Source: Neohoeflea coraliihabitans (GTDB lineage Bacteria > Pseudomonadota > Alphaproteobacteria > Rhizobiales > Rhizobiaceae). Taken from it: DNA of 64,000 nucleotides. The stretch lies in contig NZ_JAHWQX010000003.1 in NCBI RefSeq assembly GCF_019334345.1, positions 1 through 64,000 on the forward strand, given 5' to 3'. The notes under the pieces are model-generated. The model saw nothing but the letters and a program-made list of their open reading frames with translations. It was not told the DNA's origin and made no database searches. Shown piece by piece: positions 1 through 6,580 of this stretch (positions are counted from its first letter, which is position 1; each line of letters opens with the position of its first letter). Both the position numbers and the translations under genes were made by a program.

Positions 1-66
1 ATCGCTGCCCACGAAGGGGTCGTAAACGTTCGGGCGCACGATACCCGACCGCTCACGCTCTCCAAG

Positions 67-210
67 ATGCGACAACCTTATACGCTCACCCTGGAGCCGG
101 AACTGGTGGAAAGGTTGAAAGCGTGGATCGCGCGGCAGGATTTCCCGCCGGCGCAGAATGCTGTCGTTGCTCGCGCGATCGAGAAGTATCTCGAAGAGAA
201 TGGCGGCTAG
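67..210 (+). CDS. Small ribbon-helix-helix-like protein (47 aa)
   Basis: The protein starts MRQPYTLTLEP. A short beta-strand-like stretch (YTLTLEP) is followed by two amphipathic helices (ELVERLKAWIARQ and NAVVARAIEKYLEE). That layout matches small ribbon-helix-helix DNA-binding proteins such as plasmid copy or partition regulators and antitoxins. The frame stays open upstream to base 1, so a longer protein starting outside the window is possible; I chose the ATG at 67 because the fold is complete from there. No clear ribosome-binding site precedes it. It sits 29 bp before a serine recombinase, so a regulatory role in that element is plausible. The function is an inference from secondary-structure pattern only. 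Confidence 0.5.
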   Translation: MRQPYTLTLEPELVERLKAWIARQDFPPAQNAVVARAIEKYLEENGG

Positions 211-239
211 GATCAAGTCTCAAAACCCAATCCAGACCG

Positions 240-917
240 ATGGCGACGATGGCGAAAAGCGGTAAGGAAACAGCGTCCAAATCCGAGAACCCGCCCCGGC
301 GGATGATCGGCTACGCTCGCGTCTCCACCGCTGACCAGAACCCCGACATGCAGGTCGCCGCGCTGCGTGCCTACGGGGTGCCAGAAGCCTTAATCTTCGT
401 GGATAGAGCGAGCGGCAGCACCTTGGACCGCCCGCAATTCATCCGCGCTCTGAAGTTCGCGCAACACCCCGGAACGGAGTTCGTCGTCTGGAAGCTCGAC
501 CGCCTCGGTCGCACGCTGGAAGGCATCATCGAAGCCCTTGCCCTTCTCGAATCTCGGGGCCTGAAGTTCTTCAGCCTGACCGAGCGGGTCGACATGACGA
601 CACCTATGGGCAAGGCCATGCTGCAGATGATGGCAGTCGTTGCCGAGCTTGAGCGCAACCTGATCGTGGAGCGCACCAAGGCGGGAATCGCCCGTGCCCG
701 TGAGCGCGGGGAGCGAGGCGGCCGGCCCATCGCAATGACCGCGGCGCGCGTCGAAGTGGCGGACATGATGCTGCGCCTCGGCCAGCGCGGCAATGAGGTT
801 TGGGAAGCCCTCAAGCCCCTGTCCGACGTGCCGATCAGCCGGGCGGCTTACTTCGCCTGGCAGAAGCAATGGGATGCCGGGGAGGTTACGGATCTGCCCG
901 GCGATGACGAAGTCTGA
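240..917 (+). CDS. Serine recombinase, resolvase/invertase family
   Basis: Small serine recombinase of about 225 aa. The N-terminal catalytic core carries the signature YARVSTADQ with the nucleophilic Ser, then VWKLDRLGRT, LTERVDMTTPMGKAMLQMMAVVAELERN and ERTKAGIARARERG, all typical of the Hin/TnpR group. After GGRPIAM comes a short C-terminal region that only loosely resembles the usual helix-turn-helix. Such enzymes cut and rejoin DNA through a phosphoserine link, resolving cointegrates or inverting segments. The frame is open to 123, but that extension overlaps the upstream gene and lacks family similarity. The ATG at 240 is preferred and the ATG at 303 (MIGYARVS) is an alternative. It marks the left block as mobile DNA. 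Confidence 0.85.
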   Translation: MATMAKSGKETASKSENPPRRMIGYARVSTADQNPDMQVAALRAYGVPEALIFVDRASGSTLDRPQFIRALKFAQHPGTEFVVWKLDRLGRTLEGIIEALALLESRGLKFFSLTERVDMTTPMGKAMLQMMAVVAELERNLIVERTKAGIARARERGERGGRPIAMTAARVEVADMMLRLGQRGNEVWEALKPLSDVPISRAAYFAWQKQWDAGEVTDLPGDDEV

Positions 918-932
918 AAAGGAGCAAGGGCG

Positions 933-1073
933 ATGAAGAGTTCGGATTATATTTGTGATTTTTCGTGGTTGGTCTATTTCGCGTTCTTCGGCATGGCCTG
1001 CGGCGCGCTGTTGCTGATAGGCGCGTTGGGTGGCCTGATATGGTTCATCGTGAACCATGTGCAGATTGTCTGA
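933..1073 (+). CDS. Tiny membrane protein (46 aa)
   Basis: An ORF of 46 codons begins MKSSDYICDF and is dominated by one long hydrophobic segment (WLVYFAFFGMACGALLLIGALGGLIWFIV), long enough for one or two membrane passes. The start is supported by a strong ribosome-binding leader AAAAGGAGCAAGGGCG directly before the ATG. Closely related leaders precede the next four genes. It follows the recombinase by 15 bp. I do not recognise the protein; small single-pass proteins of this kind are common in phages and integrative elements, but no function can be assigned. Confidence 0.55.
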   Translation: MKSSDYICDFSWLVYFAFFGMACGALLLIGALGGLIWFIVNHVQIV

Positions 1074-1085
1074 AAAGGAGCGAAG

Positions 1086-1529
1086 GTGTTGGAGCGACTG
1101 GCCATCTCACTGCAAGAAGCGAATGATTTTGTTGCCAAGCATCACAGGCATCACCCGCCTGTGATCGGGCACAAGTTCAGCCTCGCGGCGGTGAAGGGTG
1201 GCGAGGTCGTCGGGGTCTGCATAGTTGGTCGCCCGGTGTCGCGCATACGCGATGACGGCGGAACGCTCGAAGTTACGCGCCTTTGCACAGACGGCACCCG
1301 CAATGCTTGTTCTTTCCTCTACGGCGCAGCTGCCAGAGCGGCCTTTGCACTCGGGTATCAGCGGCTTGGGACATACATCATGTCGTCGGAGGGCGGCGCG
1401 TCTCTTCGCGCTTCCGGGTGGCGGCTTATTGGGTCAGTAGCTCCGCGCTCTTGGAATACTCCAAGCCGTCCGCGTGTCGACCGGCACGAGATTGCCCAGC
1501 GTGAGCTTTGGCAAGTCGAATCCAGATAG
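1086..1529 (+). CDS. XF1762-like accessory protein
   Basis: The 147-aa protein starts at GTG with AAAAGGAGCGAAG just upstream. Features seen are ISLQEANDFVAKHHRHHPPVIGHKFSL near the N-terminus, VVGVCIVGRPVSR, LEVTRLCTDGTRNACSFLYGAAARAA and a C-terminal GWRLIGS...PSRPRVDRHE. From memory this matches phage and integrative-element proteins annotated as the XF1762 family, whose overall pattern (a V-x-RLCTDGT strand, then helix and GY-x-RL) suggests an acetyltransferase-like fold. The biochemical role is unknown to me. It lies in the small-gene row, consistent with accessory origin. Confidence 0.65.
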   Translation: MLERLAISLQEANDFVAKHHRHHPPVIGHKFSLAAVKGGEVVGVCIVGRPVSRIRDDGGTLEVTRLCTDGTRNACSFLYGAAARAAFALGYQRLGTYIMSSEGGASLRASGWRLIGSVAPRSWNTPSRPRVDRHEIAQRELWQVESR

Positions 1530-1539
1530 GAGCGAGGCG

Positions 1540-1737
1540 ATGCAGCCGACCAGCGTTGCGCCACTCGTCGCTTGGCCCTGGCGGCTGCGATGGCTCGGCC
1601 CGGAAGGGCGAGAGCGGGGCGGTCGGTGCATTCACTGTGGGCGTGATGTTGCGATCTCTGGCCCTTGCCGCCCGGTCTGCATCTATTGCGGAATAGATCG
1701 CGGTCTTGTTGATCCTCAAGATCACCCAATCCAGTAA
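1540..1737 (+). CDS. Small protein with two CxxC pairs (possible zinc ribbon)
   Basis: A 65-aa protein starting MQPTSVAPLV with leader TAGGAGCGAGGCG before the ATG. The central and C-terminal part carries CIHCG and CIYCG, plus one further Cys just before the second pair (CRPVCIYCG). Two CxxC pairs about 20 residues apart are the normal geometry of a small zinc ribbon. The ORF extends upstream in frame, but the ribosome-binding site and overlap with the previous gene favour this start. It is probably a nucleic-acid-binding or folding-type accessory protein; no family is recognised. Confidence 0.55.
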   Translation: MQPTSVAPLVAWPWRLRWLGPEGRERGGRCIHCGRDVAISGPCRPVCIYCGIDRGLVDPQDHPIQ

Positions 1738-1750
1738 AGGAGCAAAGGCG

Positions 1751-2098
1751 ATGAAAATTCTAGATGCCGCGGCATTCCTCGACATGCCCCCCGGCACGGT
1801 CTTTGCCTTTGGCCCGGCCTTTGCGTTCTCGGGATTGAAAATCAAAGAGGCTTCGATCCGTGGCGACACGTATTGGGGCTTTTGGGCCTGTGATCCATGC
1901 TGGGTGGATGCCGGCGATAGCGGCGAGGCGGTCGACCGCCTGCGCGACATGCAGGAAAACGGCGCGTCTTTCCCTATGGATGCCAGCGGCTCAAAATACA
2001 TGAGTTATGATGGCGATGACTTTGAGTGCTTCTTGGTATTTGAGCCCGCTGATCTCGATCGGTTGCGCTCGATCATGGGTAACGGTGATTGGGGATAA
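1751..2098 (+). CDS. Hypothetical protein (115 aa) in small-gene row
   Basis: A 115-aa, acidic, soluble-looking protein beginning MKILDAAAFLDMPPGTVFAFG. It is rich in aromatic residues (YWGFWACDPCW) and ends RLRSIMGNGDWG. The ATG is preceded by TAAAGGAGCAAAGGCG, the clearest copy of the leader shared by this row. The frame opens at 1706, but the leader fixes the start at 1751. No catalytic motif, signal peptide or membrane segment is visible. I do not recognise the family. Its position between other short accessory genes suggests cargo of a phage or integrative element. Confidence 0.6.
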   Translation: MKILDAAAFLDMPPGTVFAFGPAFAFSGLKIKEASIRGDTYWGFWACDPCWVDAGDSGEAVDRLRDMQENGASFPMDASGSKYMSYDGDDFECFLVFEPADLDRLRSIMGNGDWG

Positions 2099-2119
2099 TC
2101 CAACAAAGGAGCAAAGGCG

Positions 2120-2320
2120 GTGCGATTGGACCCCTATAACCGGATCATGAGGGCAGCAAAGGACGGGGCCGGTGTCCACCTAGACGCGGAAGAGGTCCGC
2201 GCGCTAGCGATGGATTCCGCAATTGTGACCCGCGCTGGCGTTGTCGCTGAAGATCGAAAGTTGTGGCTGGAGCAGTTGCGGCTAGGCCAGCCTGTGCCGC
2301 GCTACTTCGGCCCAGAGTAG
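2120..2320 (+). CDS. Hypothetical protein (66 aa), last of small-gene row
   Basis: A 66-aa protein starting at GTG (MRLDPYNRIMRAAKDG). CAAAGGAGCAAAGGCG lies directly before the GTG, which decides this start. The body (VHLDAEEVRALAMDSAIVTRAGVV, WLEQLRLGQPVPRYFGPE) looks mainly helical. No family is recognised. Its stop codon is followed at once by TAGGAGCC, a remnant of the same leader, but no gene starts after it; the row breaks off there, about 60 bp before the tRNA-Ser fragment. Confidence 0.55.
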   Translation: MRLDPYNRIMRAAKDGAGVHLDAEEVRALAMDSAIVTRAGVVAEDRKLWLEQLRLGQPVPRYFGPE

Positions 2321-2385
2321 GAGCCGATCCGCACAAAAACGACACAGCATCAAGCTAAGTCATTGCATCTGGGGAAGGTTCTTCG

Positions 2386-2427
2386 CCCTTAGCAGGGGAG
2401 CGCCTTCGACCACTCGGCCACCTCTCC
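2386..2427 (-). pseudogene. 5' half of tRNA-Ser(GCU), truncated
   Basis: On the minus strand the sequence reads as the first 42 bases of a type II serine tRNA: acceptor 5' strand GGAGAGG, D-arm GCCGAGTGGTCGAAGGCG, anticodon stem and loop CTCCC-CTGCTAA-GGG with anticodon GCT. After GGG the match stops. The expected closing bases AG, variable arm, T-arm (GGTTCGAATCC) and 3' acceptor strand are absent, and I find no copy of that 3' half elsewhere in the window. It therefore looks like a tRNA gene cut just 3' of the anticodon loop, a common integration target, leaving only the chromosomal 5' side. A functional copy must exist elsewhere because this tRNA is essential. Confidence 0.7.
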
Positions 2428-2463
2428 GCGCGGCCCGTTTGTTAGCGGAGTGCGCGGCGCTAA

Positions 2464-3438
2464 TCAACCGGTTTTACCGTAATCGAGTTTTACCGCTGCC
2501 GCGGCGGTTTTCGGTTCCTGCAGCGCATCGAGGGCGCGGGCGCACTGGTCGAGGTCATTGGTCGCTAGATGCGCATAGCGGATGGTGATCTGAATCGTCT
2601 GATGACCGAGAAAGGTCTGGACGCGGCGCAGGTCGATACCGGCCTGGACGAGGCGCGAGGCGCAGGTGTGGCGCAGAATGTGCGGCACCATGTTGGGATC
2701 ACCGGCAAAGCCGCATTCGACGCGGGCCTTGTTCCAGTCATACTTGAAATTCTGATAGGCGATGGCGGCGAACGGTCCCTTGGGATCGGAACGCCTGATC
2801 GCGGCCAGTGCGAGACGGGCGCGGCGGGTCAGCGGCACCGAGCGGCTGCGGCCGGATTTGGTGATCCAGAAGGTGACGGTGTCGCCGTGAATATCGTTCC
2901 ATTTCAAGGCCAGAGCCTCGCCGACGCGCGCGCCGGTGTCGACCAGGAAACGGCACAGCCGGGCGTGGTCGGGATTGCGGCGCTCGATGGCGGCAAACAT
3001 CGCGGCCTCTTCGGATGCGGTCAGGAAGCGCACCCGGGCATTGCGTTCCCGCAGCCGCAGATAGGTTGGCAAACGTGCGATCTGTCCCGCCCTTTCCGCC
3101 TTCTTCAGCAATTTGAAGAGGGCTGCAAGCTTGCGGTTGATGGTGGAGTTGCGGTTGCCCTTTTCGCGGAAGTAACCGACCAGGCGGTCGATCACGGCAT
3201 CGTCGATCGCCTTGATGCGATGCCGGTCCAGGAAGAGAGCGATCTCGTCGATGAAAATGCGACAGGAGTTCTTGTGCCTGCCATTTTCCCACAGAGCACC
3301 GGAATGCTCCGTCCACAACCGTCTCAAATCAATTTCGACGTCGTGTTTGCTTGCACGCTCGTCAATTAAACTATGATTATACAGCAATATATAATGATCC
3401 AAATCAACAATACTGTCGCTATAAACATCAGTTTTCAA
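2464..3438 (-). CDS. Tyrosine recombinase / phage-type integrase
   Basis: A 324-aa site-specific recombinase. The N-terminal half is a SAM-like core-binding domain (about residues 50-120). The catalytic domain shows the full set of active-site residues: Arg in GARVGEALALKW, Lys in WITKSGRSRSVPL, His and Arg in HILRHTCASRL, His in FLGHQ and the nucleophile Tyr in ITIRYAHL. It should cut and exchange DNA through 3'-phosphotyrosine links. It lies 36 bp upstream of the tRNA-Ser fragment on the same strand, on the tRNA's 5' side, which is the unusual side for an island integrase. The first 30 codons are AT-rich, unlike neighbouring chromosomal genes, suggesting acquisition. It is probably intact. 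Confidence 0.9.
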   Translation of the reverse strand: MKTDVYSDSIVDLDHYILLYNHSLIDERASKHDVEIDLRRLWTEHSGALWENGRHKNSCRIFIDEIALFLDRHRIKAIDDAVIDRLVGYFREKGNRNSTINRKLAALFKLLKKAERAGQIARLPTYLRLRERNARVRFLTASEEAAMFAAIERRNPDHARLCRFLVDTGARVGEALALKWNDIHGDTVTFWITKSGRSRSVPLTRRARLALAAIRRSDPKGPFAAIAYQNFKYDWNKARVECGFAGDPNMVPHILRHTCASRLVQAGIDLRRVQTFLGHQTIQITIRYAHLATNDLDQCARALDALQEPKTAAAAVKLDYGKTG

Positions 3439-3492
3439 TTTGGAACAACTTGTCTTGGCTTTTGATCAGGAAGCCGCCGCGGATACAGGTCT

Positions 3493-3521
3493 GGGAACCG
3501 GCGGCTGTCGCCGCCGGTCCC
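3493..3521 (-). terminator. GC-rich hairpin after porin gene
   Basis: Seventeen bases after the leftward porin stop codon lies a strong inverted repeat, about 12 bp (GGGACCGGCGGC / GCCGCCGGTTCCC, one bulge) around a GACA loop. No clear U-run follows on the minus strand, so it may be a weak intrinsic terminator or an mRNA 3'-end stabiliser. Confidence 0.45.
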
Positions 3522-3537
3522 GTGTCGTCAAAGGGTC

Positions 3538-4686
3538 TTAGAAGGTGCGCTGGACGCGGACGCCGGCGCCGAAGTCCCCATCGTCGGTGCCGCTAGCTTC
3601 GTAGAAGCCGACTTCCGGGGTGATCGTCAGGCCCGGAACCAGTTCATAGGCGACGTTACCGACGAGGGACCATTCGTCGTCAGCAGCCGAGTTGCTGTCC
3701 GCCCAGCCGGCCTGAAAGTTGAACGTGGCGCGTTCGGAGACGACGAAGGAGCCGCCACCGTAGATGGCGAGGGTTTCGTCGGTGTCGGGGCCATTGGCCC
3801 AGGTGGTGTAGGCGGATTCGTTTTCACCGTACATGACCATCACGAACATGGAGAGCTGGTCATTGAAGGTGACGTCGGCACGAACCTTACCGGCAAGGCC
3901 GCCATACAGTTCACCACCGAAATCGTCACGGCTGTCCCAGCCGATGACGGCAGCAAGATCAACCATGCCGAAGGTGACGCCAAGACCGGCCACCACATGC
4001 GGCATGTAATCCTGAATGCCCCAGCCTTCCTGGCCGGAAGTGGTGTCCGTGTCGGTGAAGCTGTCATTGCCCTGCTCAACCGCGATACCGGCGCGCCAGT
4101 TGCCGCCCGAATAGGTGTAGCTGATCAGGTTGGTGTCGAACGGACCGTAGCCGCCGCCCATTGTATCGTGGACCACCGCGCCGGCATAACCGGTCCAGGT
4201 GGTGAAGAACGAGTCGGACTTGCCAAGGCGCAGACCGCCGAGCTGGATCCAGGCATGGTTCAGGTCGTAGGAGTTGTCGTTGACGTAGCCATCGGCAGCG
4301 CCCGAGCTCGGATCGTCACGGTCCTCGGCTTCAGAGGTATTCCAGTCGTAGCGCAGCTCGGCATAGGTGCGCAGGGTGCCCAGTTCGGTCTCGGTGGCGG
4401 TGTTGACCTGCAGCGAGAAGCGGACGTCCTGGTCGTAGGTGCCGTCACCGGTGGCCGATTCGGCTTCCCAGAGATCAGCGCCGAAGATGTCGTAACGGAC
4501 ATAGCCGCCGATGCTCAGGCAGGTTTCCGTGCCCGGGATGTAGAAGTAGCCGGTGCCGAAAGCGTCGCAGACGCGGACATATTCGACGGGCTCAGGCTCG
4601 ATCGCGACGATAGCGTCGGCGGCGCGAGCACCGGAAACTGCAACCAGGGCTGCAGCGGAGCCGAGGAGAAGGCTCTTGATGTTCAT
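3538..4686 (-). CDS. RopA/Omp2-type outer-membrane porin, copy 1
   Basis: A 382-aa trimeric beta-barrel porin. A signal peptide (MNIKSLLLGSAAALVAVSGARA, cleavage before ADAIVA) is followed by the conserved rhizobial porin start EYVRVCDAFGTGYFYIPGTETCL and repeated amphipathic strands. It ends in an aromatic residue (VRVQRTF), the usual signal for outer-membrane assembly. It forms a general diffusion pore. The copy at 5328-6473 points the other way; their first 115 residues differ at only two positions (58 and 70), while later loops diverge. The layout matches the Brucella omp2a/omp2b locus. The start is fixed by GGAGG seven bases upstream. Confidence 0.93.
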   Translation of the reverse strand: MNIKSLLLGSAAALVAVSGARAADAIVAIEPEPVEYVRVCDAFGTGYFYIPGTETCLSIGGYVRYDIFGADLWEAESATGDGTYDQDVRFSLQVNTATETELGTLRTYAELRYDWNTSEAEDRDDPSSGAADGYVNDNSYDLNHAWIQLGGLRLGKSDSFFTTWTGYAGAVVHDTMGGGYGPFDTNLISYTYSGGNWRAGIAVEQGNDSFTDTDTTSGQEGWGIQDYMPHVVAGLGVTFGMVDLAAVIGWDSRDDFGGELYGGLAGKVRADVTFNDQLSMFVMVMYGENESAYTTWANGPDTDETLAIYGGGSFVVSERATFNFQAGWADSNSAADDEWSLVGNVAYELVPGLTITPEVGFYEASGTDDGDFGAGVRVQRTF

Positions 4687-4687
4687 G

Positions 4688-4704
4688 TTTGACCTCCAGT
4701 CAAA
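4688..4704 (-). promoter_or_regulatory. Hairpin presenting the porin copy 1 ribosome-binding site
   Basis: On the minus strand TTTGAC-TGGAG-GTCAAA forms a 6-bp stem whose five-base loop contains the GGAG Shine-Dalgarno sequence, ending one base before the start codon. The identical element precedes the second porin. A stem this small might be melted or stabilised by temperature, a protein or a small RNA; that is inference. Confidence 0.5.
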
Positions 4705-5309
4705 TATGAAGGCGTCGCCGGCCAGAACAGGCTAAAACATTGAAATTATTAAGTTTTCATTGGAGATGTGCTGAAAAAGACCGTGTTCCGGCCGCCTCGT
4801 CTCGCGCGCACCTTATTATAGGCGCGCTCGCGGAACGGCGCGTCAGAGCCGGACTTGACGCTGCGCACCAGTCAAACAGAGCTGCATCATTGCCGCTGCT
4901 TCTTGCCTGATGAGCAGCCCGACATGGCCCCCGCCTGGCCCCCACCTGACTTGAAAGCGTGCGCGGCGACGTCTGATTCCCTCCCGGTGCCGCGCGGCTG
5001 TCTTTTCGGCCGCGGGAATCGGCTGATTCCCCCTCCTGTCAGCCAAAAGCTGCGATTCTGGCCGGTGAGACGCACGCCAATTCCTAATGCTTTCCTAACA
5101 AAACCGCTGGCAGTCGCCGAATTCGTGTCATTTGTGCAACAGGGTGGGGGGAAGGGGTATGTGCGGCGGCCTGCCGGGCCGTGTTCGTCGTTGCAAGCCC
5201 GGCGGCTGCGAGTATGGTCGATCTCGAAGCCAAGGCGGACATCGTCTTTCTTCGTCTTTTGGGGATGGGGTTGGGGACAGCTCCTAGCAAGACCCAAGCC
5301 CGTTAAACT

Positions 5310-5326
5310 TTTGACTGGAGGTCAAA
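5310..5326 (+). promoter_or_regulatory. Hairpin presenting the porin copy 2 ribosome-binding site
   Basis: The same TTTGAC-TGGAG-GTCAAA stem-loop as at the other porin, with GGAG (5317-5320) in the loop and the ATG at 5328. The stem would occlude the bases between Shine-Dalgarno and start codon while leaving the Shine-Dalgarno itself exposed. Confidence 0.5.
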
Positions 5327-5327
5327 C

Positions 5328-6473
5328 ATGAACATCAAGAGCCTTCTCCTCGGCTCCGCTGCAGCCCTGGTTGCAGTTTCCGGTGCTCGCGCCGCCGACG
5401 CTATCGTCGCGATCGAGCCTGAGCCCGTCGAATATGTCCGCGTCTGCGACGCTTTCGGCACCGGCTACTTCTACATCCCGGGCACGGAAACCTGCCTGCG
5501 TATCGGCGGCTATGTCCGTTACGACATCTTCGGTGGTGATCTCTGGGAAGCCGAATCGGCCACCGGTGACGGCACCTACGACCAGGACGTCCGCTTCTCG
5601 CTGCAGGTCAACACTGCCACCGAGACCGAGCTGGGCACCCTGCGCACCTATGCTGAGCTGCGTTACGACTGGCGCACCGCTGGCGCCACCGATCGTGACA
5701 ACCCGATCGAAGACGATGCTGACGGCTACGTCAATGAAAACGTCTACGACCTGAACCATGCCTGGATCCAGCTCGGCGGTCTGCGCCTTGGCAAGTCCGA
5801 TTCGTTCTTCACCACCTGGACCGGTTATGCCGGCGCGGTGATCCACGATACGATGGGCGGCGGCTACGGTCCGTTCGACACCAACCTGATCAGCTACACC
5901 TATTCGGGTGCCAACTGGCGCGCCGGTATCGCGGTTGAGCAGGGCAACGACAACTTTTTTGACACTGCCGGCGGCGCTACCCGCGTTGGCTGGGGCATCG
6001 ACGACTACATGCCGCATGTGGTTGCCGGTCTCGGCGTGACCTTCGGCATGGTTGATCTTGCCGGTGTTATCGCCTGGGACAGCCGTGATGACATTGGTCT
6101 GACCGAGTATGGTGGCTGGGCCGGTAAGTTGCGCGCCGACGTCACCTTCAATGACCAGCTCTCCATGTGGGTGATGGCCATGTACGGTGAGAATTCTTCG
6201 GCGTACACCACTTGGGCTAACGCCGGTGACGACGAAACCTTCGCCGTTTACGGTGGTGGTTCCTATGCGTTCTCCGACCGCGCCAGCTTCAACTTCCAGG
6301 CTGGCTGGGCTGAGAGCAACTCGGCTCTTGACGATGAATGGTCGATTGTGGCCAACGTTGCCTATGAACTGGTTCCGGGTCTGACGATCACCCCGGAAGT
6401 CGGCTTCTACGACGATGGCACTGACGATGACGGCGACTTCGGTGCCGGCGTCCGCGTCCAGCGTTCGTTCTAA
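5328..6473 (+). CDS. RopA/Omp2-type outer-membrane porin, copy 2
   Basis: A 381-aa porin with the same signal peptide and barrel plan as the leftward copy, ending VRVQRSF. The two genes appear identical at DNA level through the first ~170 bases and remain almost identical through codon 115. They then differ mainly in surface-loop segments: around residues 116-135, around 210-225, around 250-275 and at the C-terminal loops. That mosaic is what gene conversion between inverted copies produces. The pore loop set differs in charge, so the two could have different permeability. It is followed by a strong intrinsic terminator. Confidence 0.93.
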   Translation: MNIKSLLLGSAAALVAVSGARAADAIVAIEPEPVEYVRVCDAFGTGYFYIPGTETCLRIGGYVRYDIFGGDLWEAESATGDGTYDQDVRFSLQVNTATETELGTLRTYAELRYDWRTAGATDRDNPIEDDADGYVNENVYDLNHAWIQLGGLRLGKSDSFFTTWTGYAGAVIHDTMGGGYGPFDTNLISYTYSGANWRAGIAVEQGNDNFFDTAGGATRVGWGIDDYMPHVVAGLGVTFGMVDLAGVIAWDSRDDIGLTEYGGWAGKLRADVTFNDQLSMWVMAMYGENSSAYTTWANAGDDETFAVYGGGSYAFSDRASFNFQAGWAESNSALDDEWSIVANVAYELVPGLTITPEVGFYDDGTDDDGDFGAGVRVQRSF

Positions 6474-6497
6474 TTGAACCCACGGTTCAGTTAAAAG

Positions 6498-6528
6498 AAA
6501 CCCGGCAGCTCGCGCTGCCGGGTTTTTT
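6498..6528 (+). terminator. Intrinsic terminator of porin copy 2
   Basis: A perfect 12-bp stem AAACCCGGCAGC / GCTGCCGGGTTT with a four-base loop is followed by a continuing T-run, 25 bp after the porin stop codon. Confidence 0.9.
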
Positions 6529-6580
6529 CGTTTTCGCTTTCCCCGTCATATGATGGAGGGGCGCGGACAGCCAGTGGCAG

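Larger units (their letters stand above)
4687..5327. promoter_or_regulatory. 641-bp divergent porin control region
   Basis: No convincing gene is present between the two porins; ORFs here are short and not conserved-looking. The stretch must hold two outward promoters. The outer 20 or so bases on each side are the same leader in opposite orientation. Near copy 1 the leader contains an AT-rich patch (AACTTAATAATTT on the minus strand, around 4745-4760). I cannot place -35/-10 boxes with confidence. A spacer of several hundred bases between inverted porin genes is also typical of the Brucella omp2 locus. Confidence 0.55.

Noticed and set aside
123-239. N-terminal extension of the serine recombinase
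   Set aside because: It overlaps the upstream small gene in another frame, is basic and Cys-rich with no family similarity, and the catalytic domain is complete from the later start.
4843-5331. ORFs of 67-158 codons inside the porin spacer
   Set aside because: They have no ribosome-binding sites, no recognisable domains and overlap each other on both strands.
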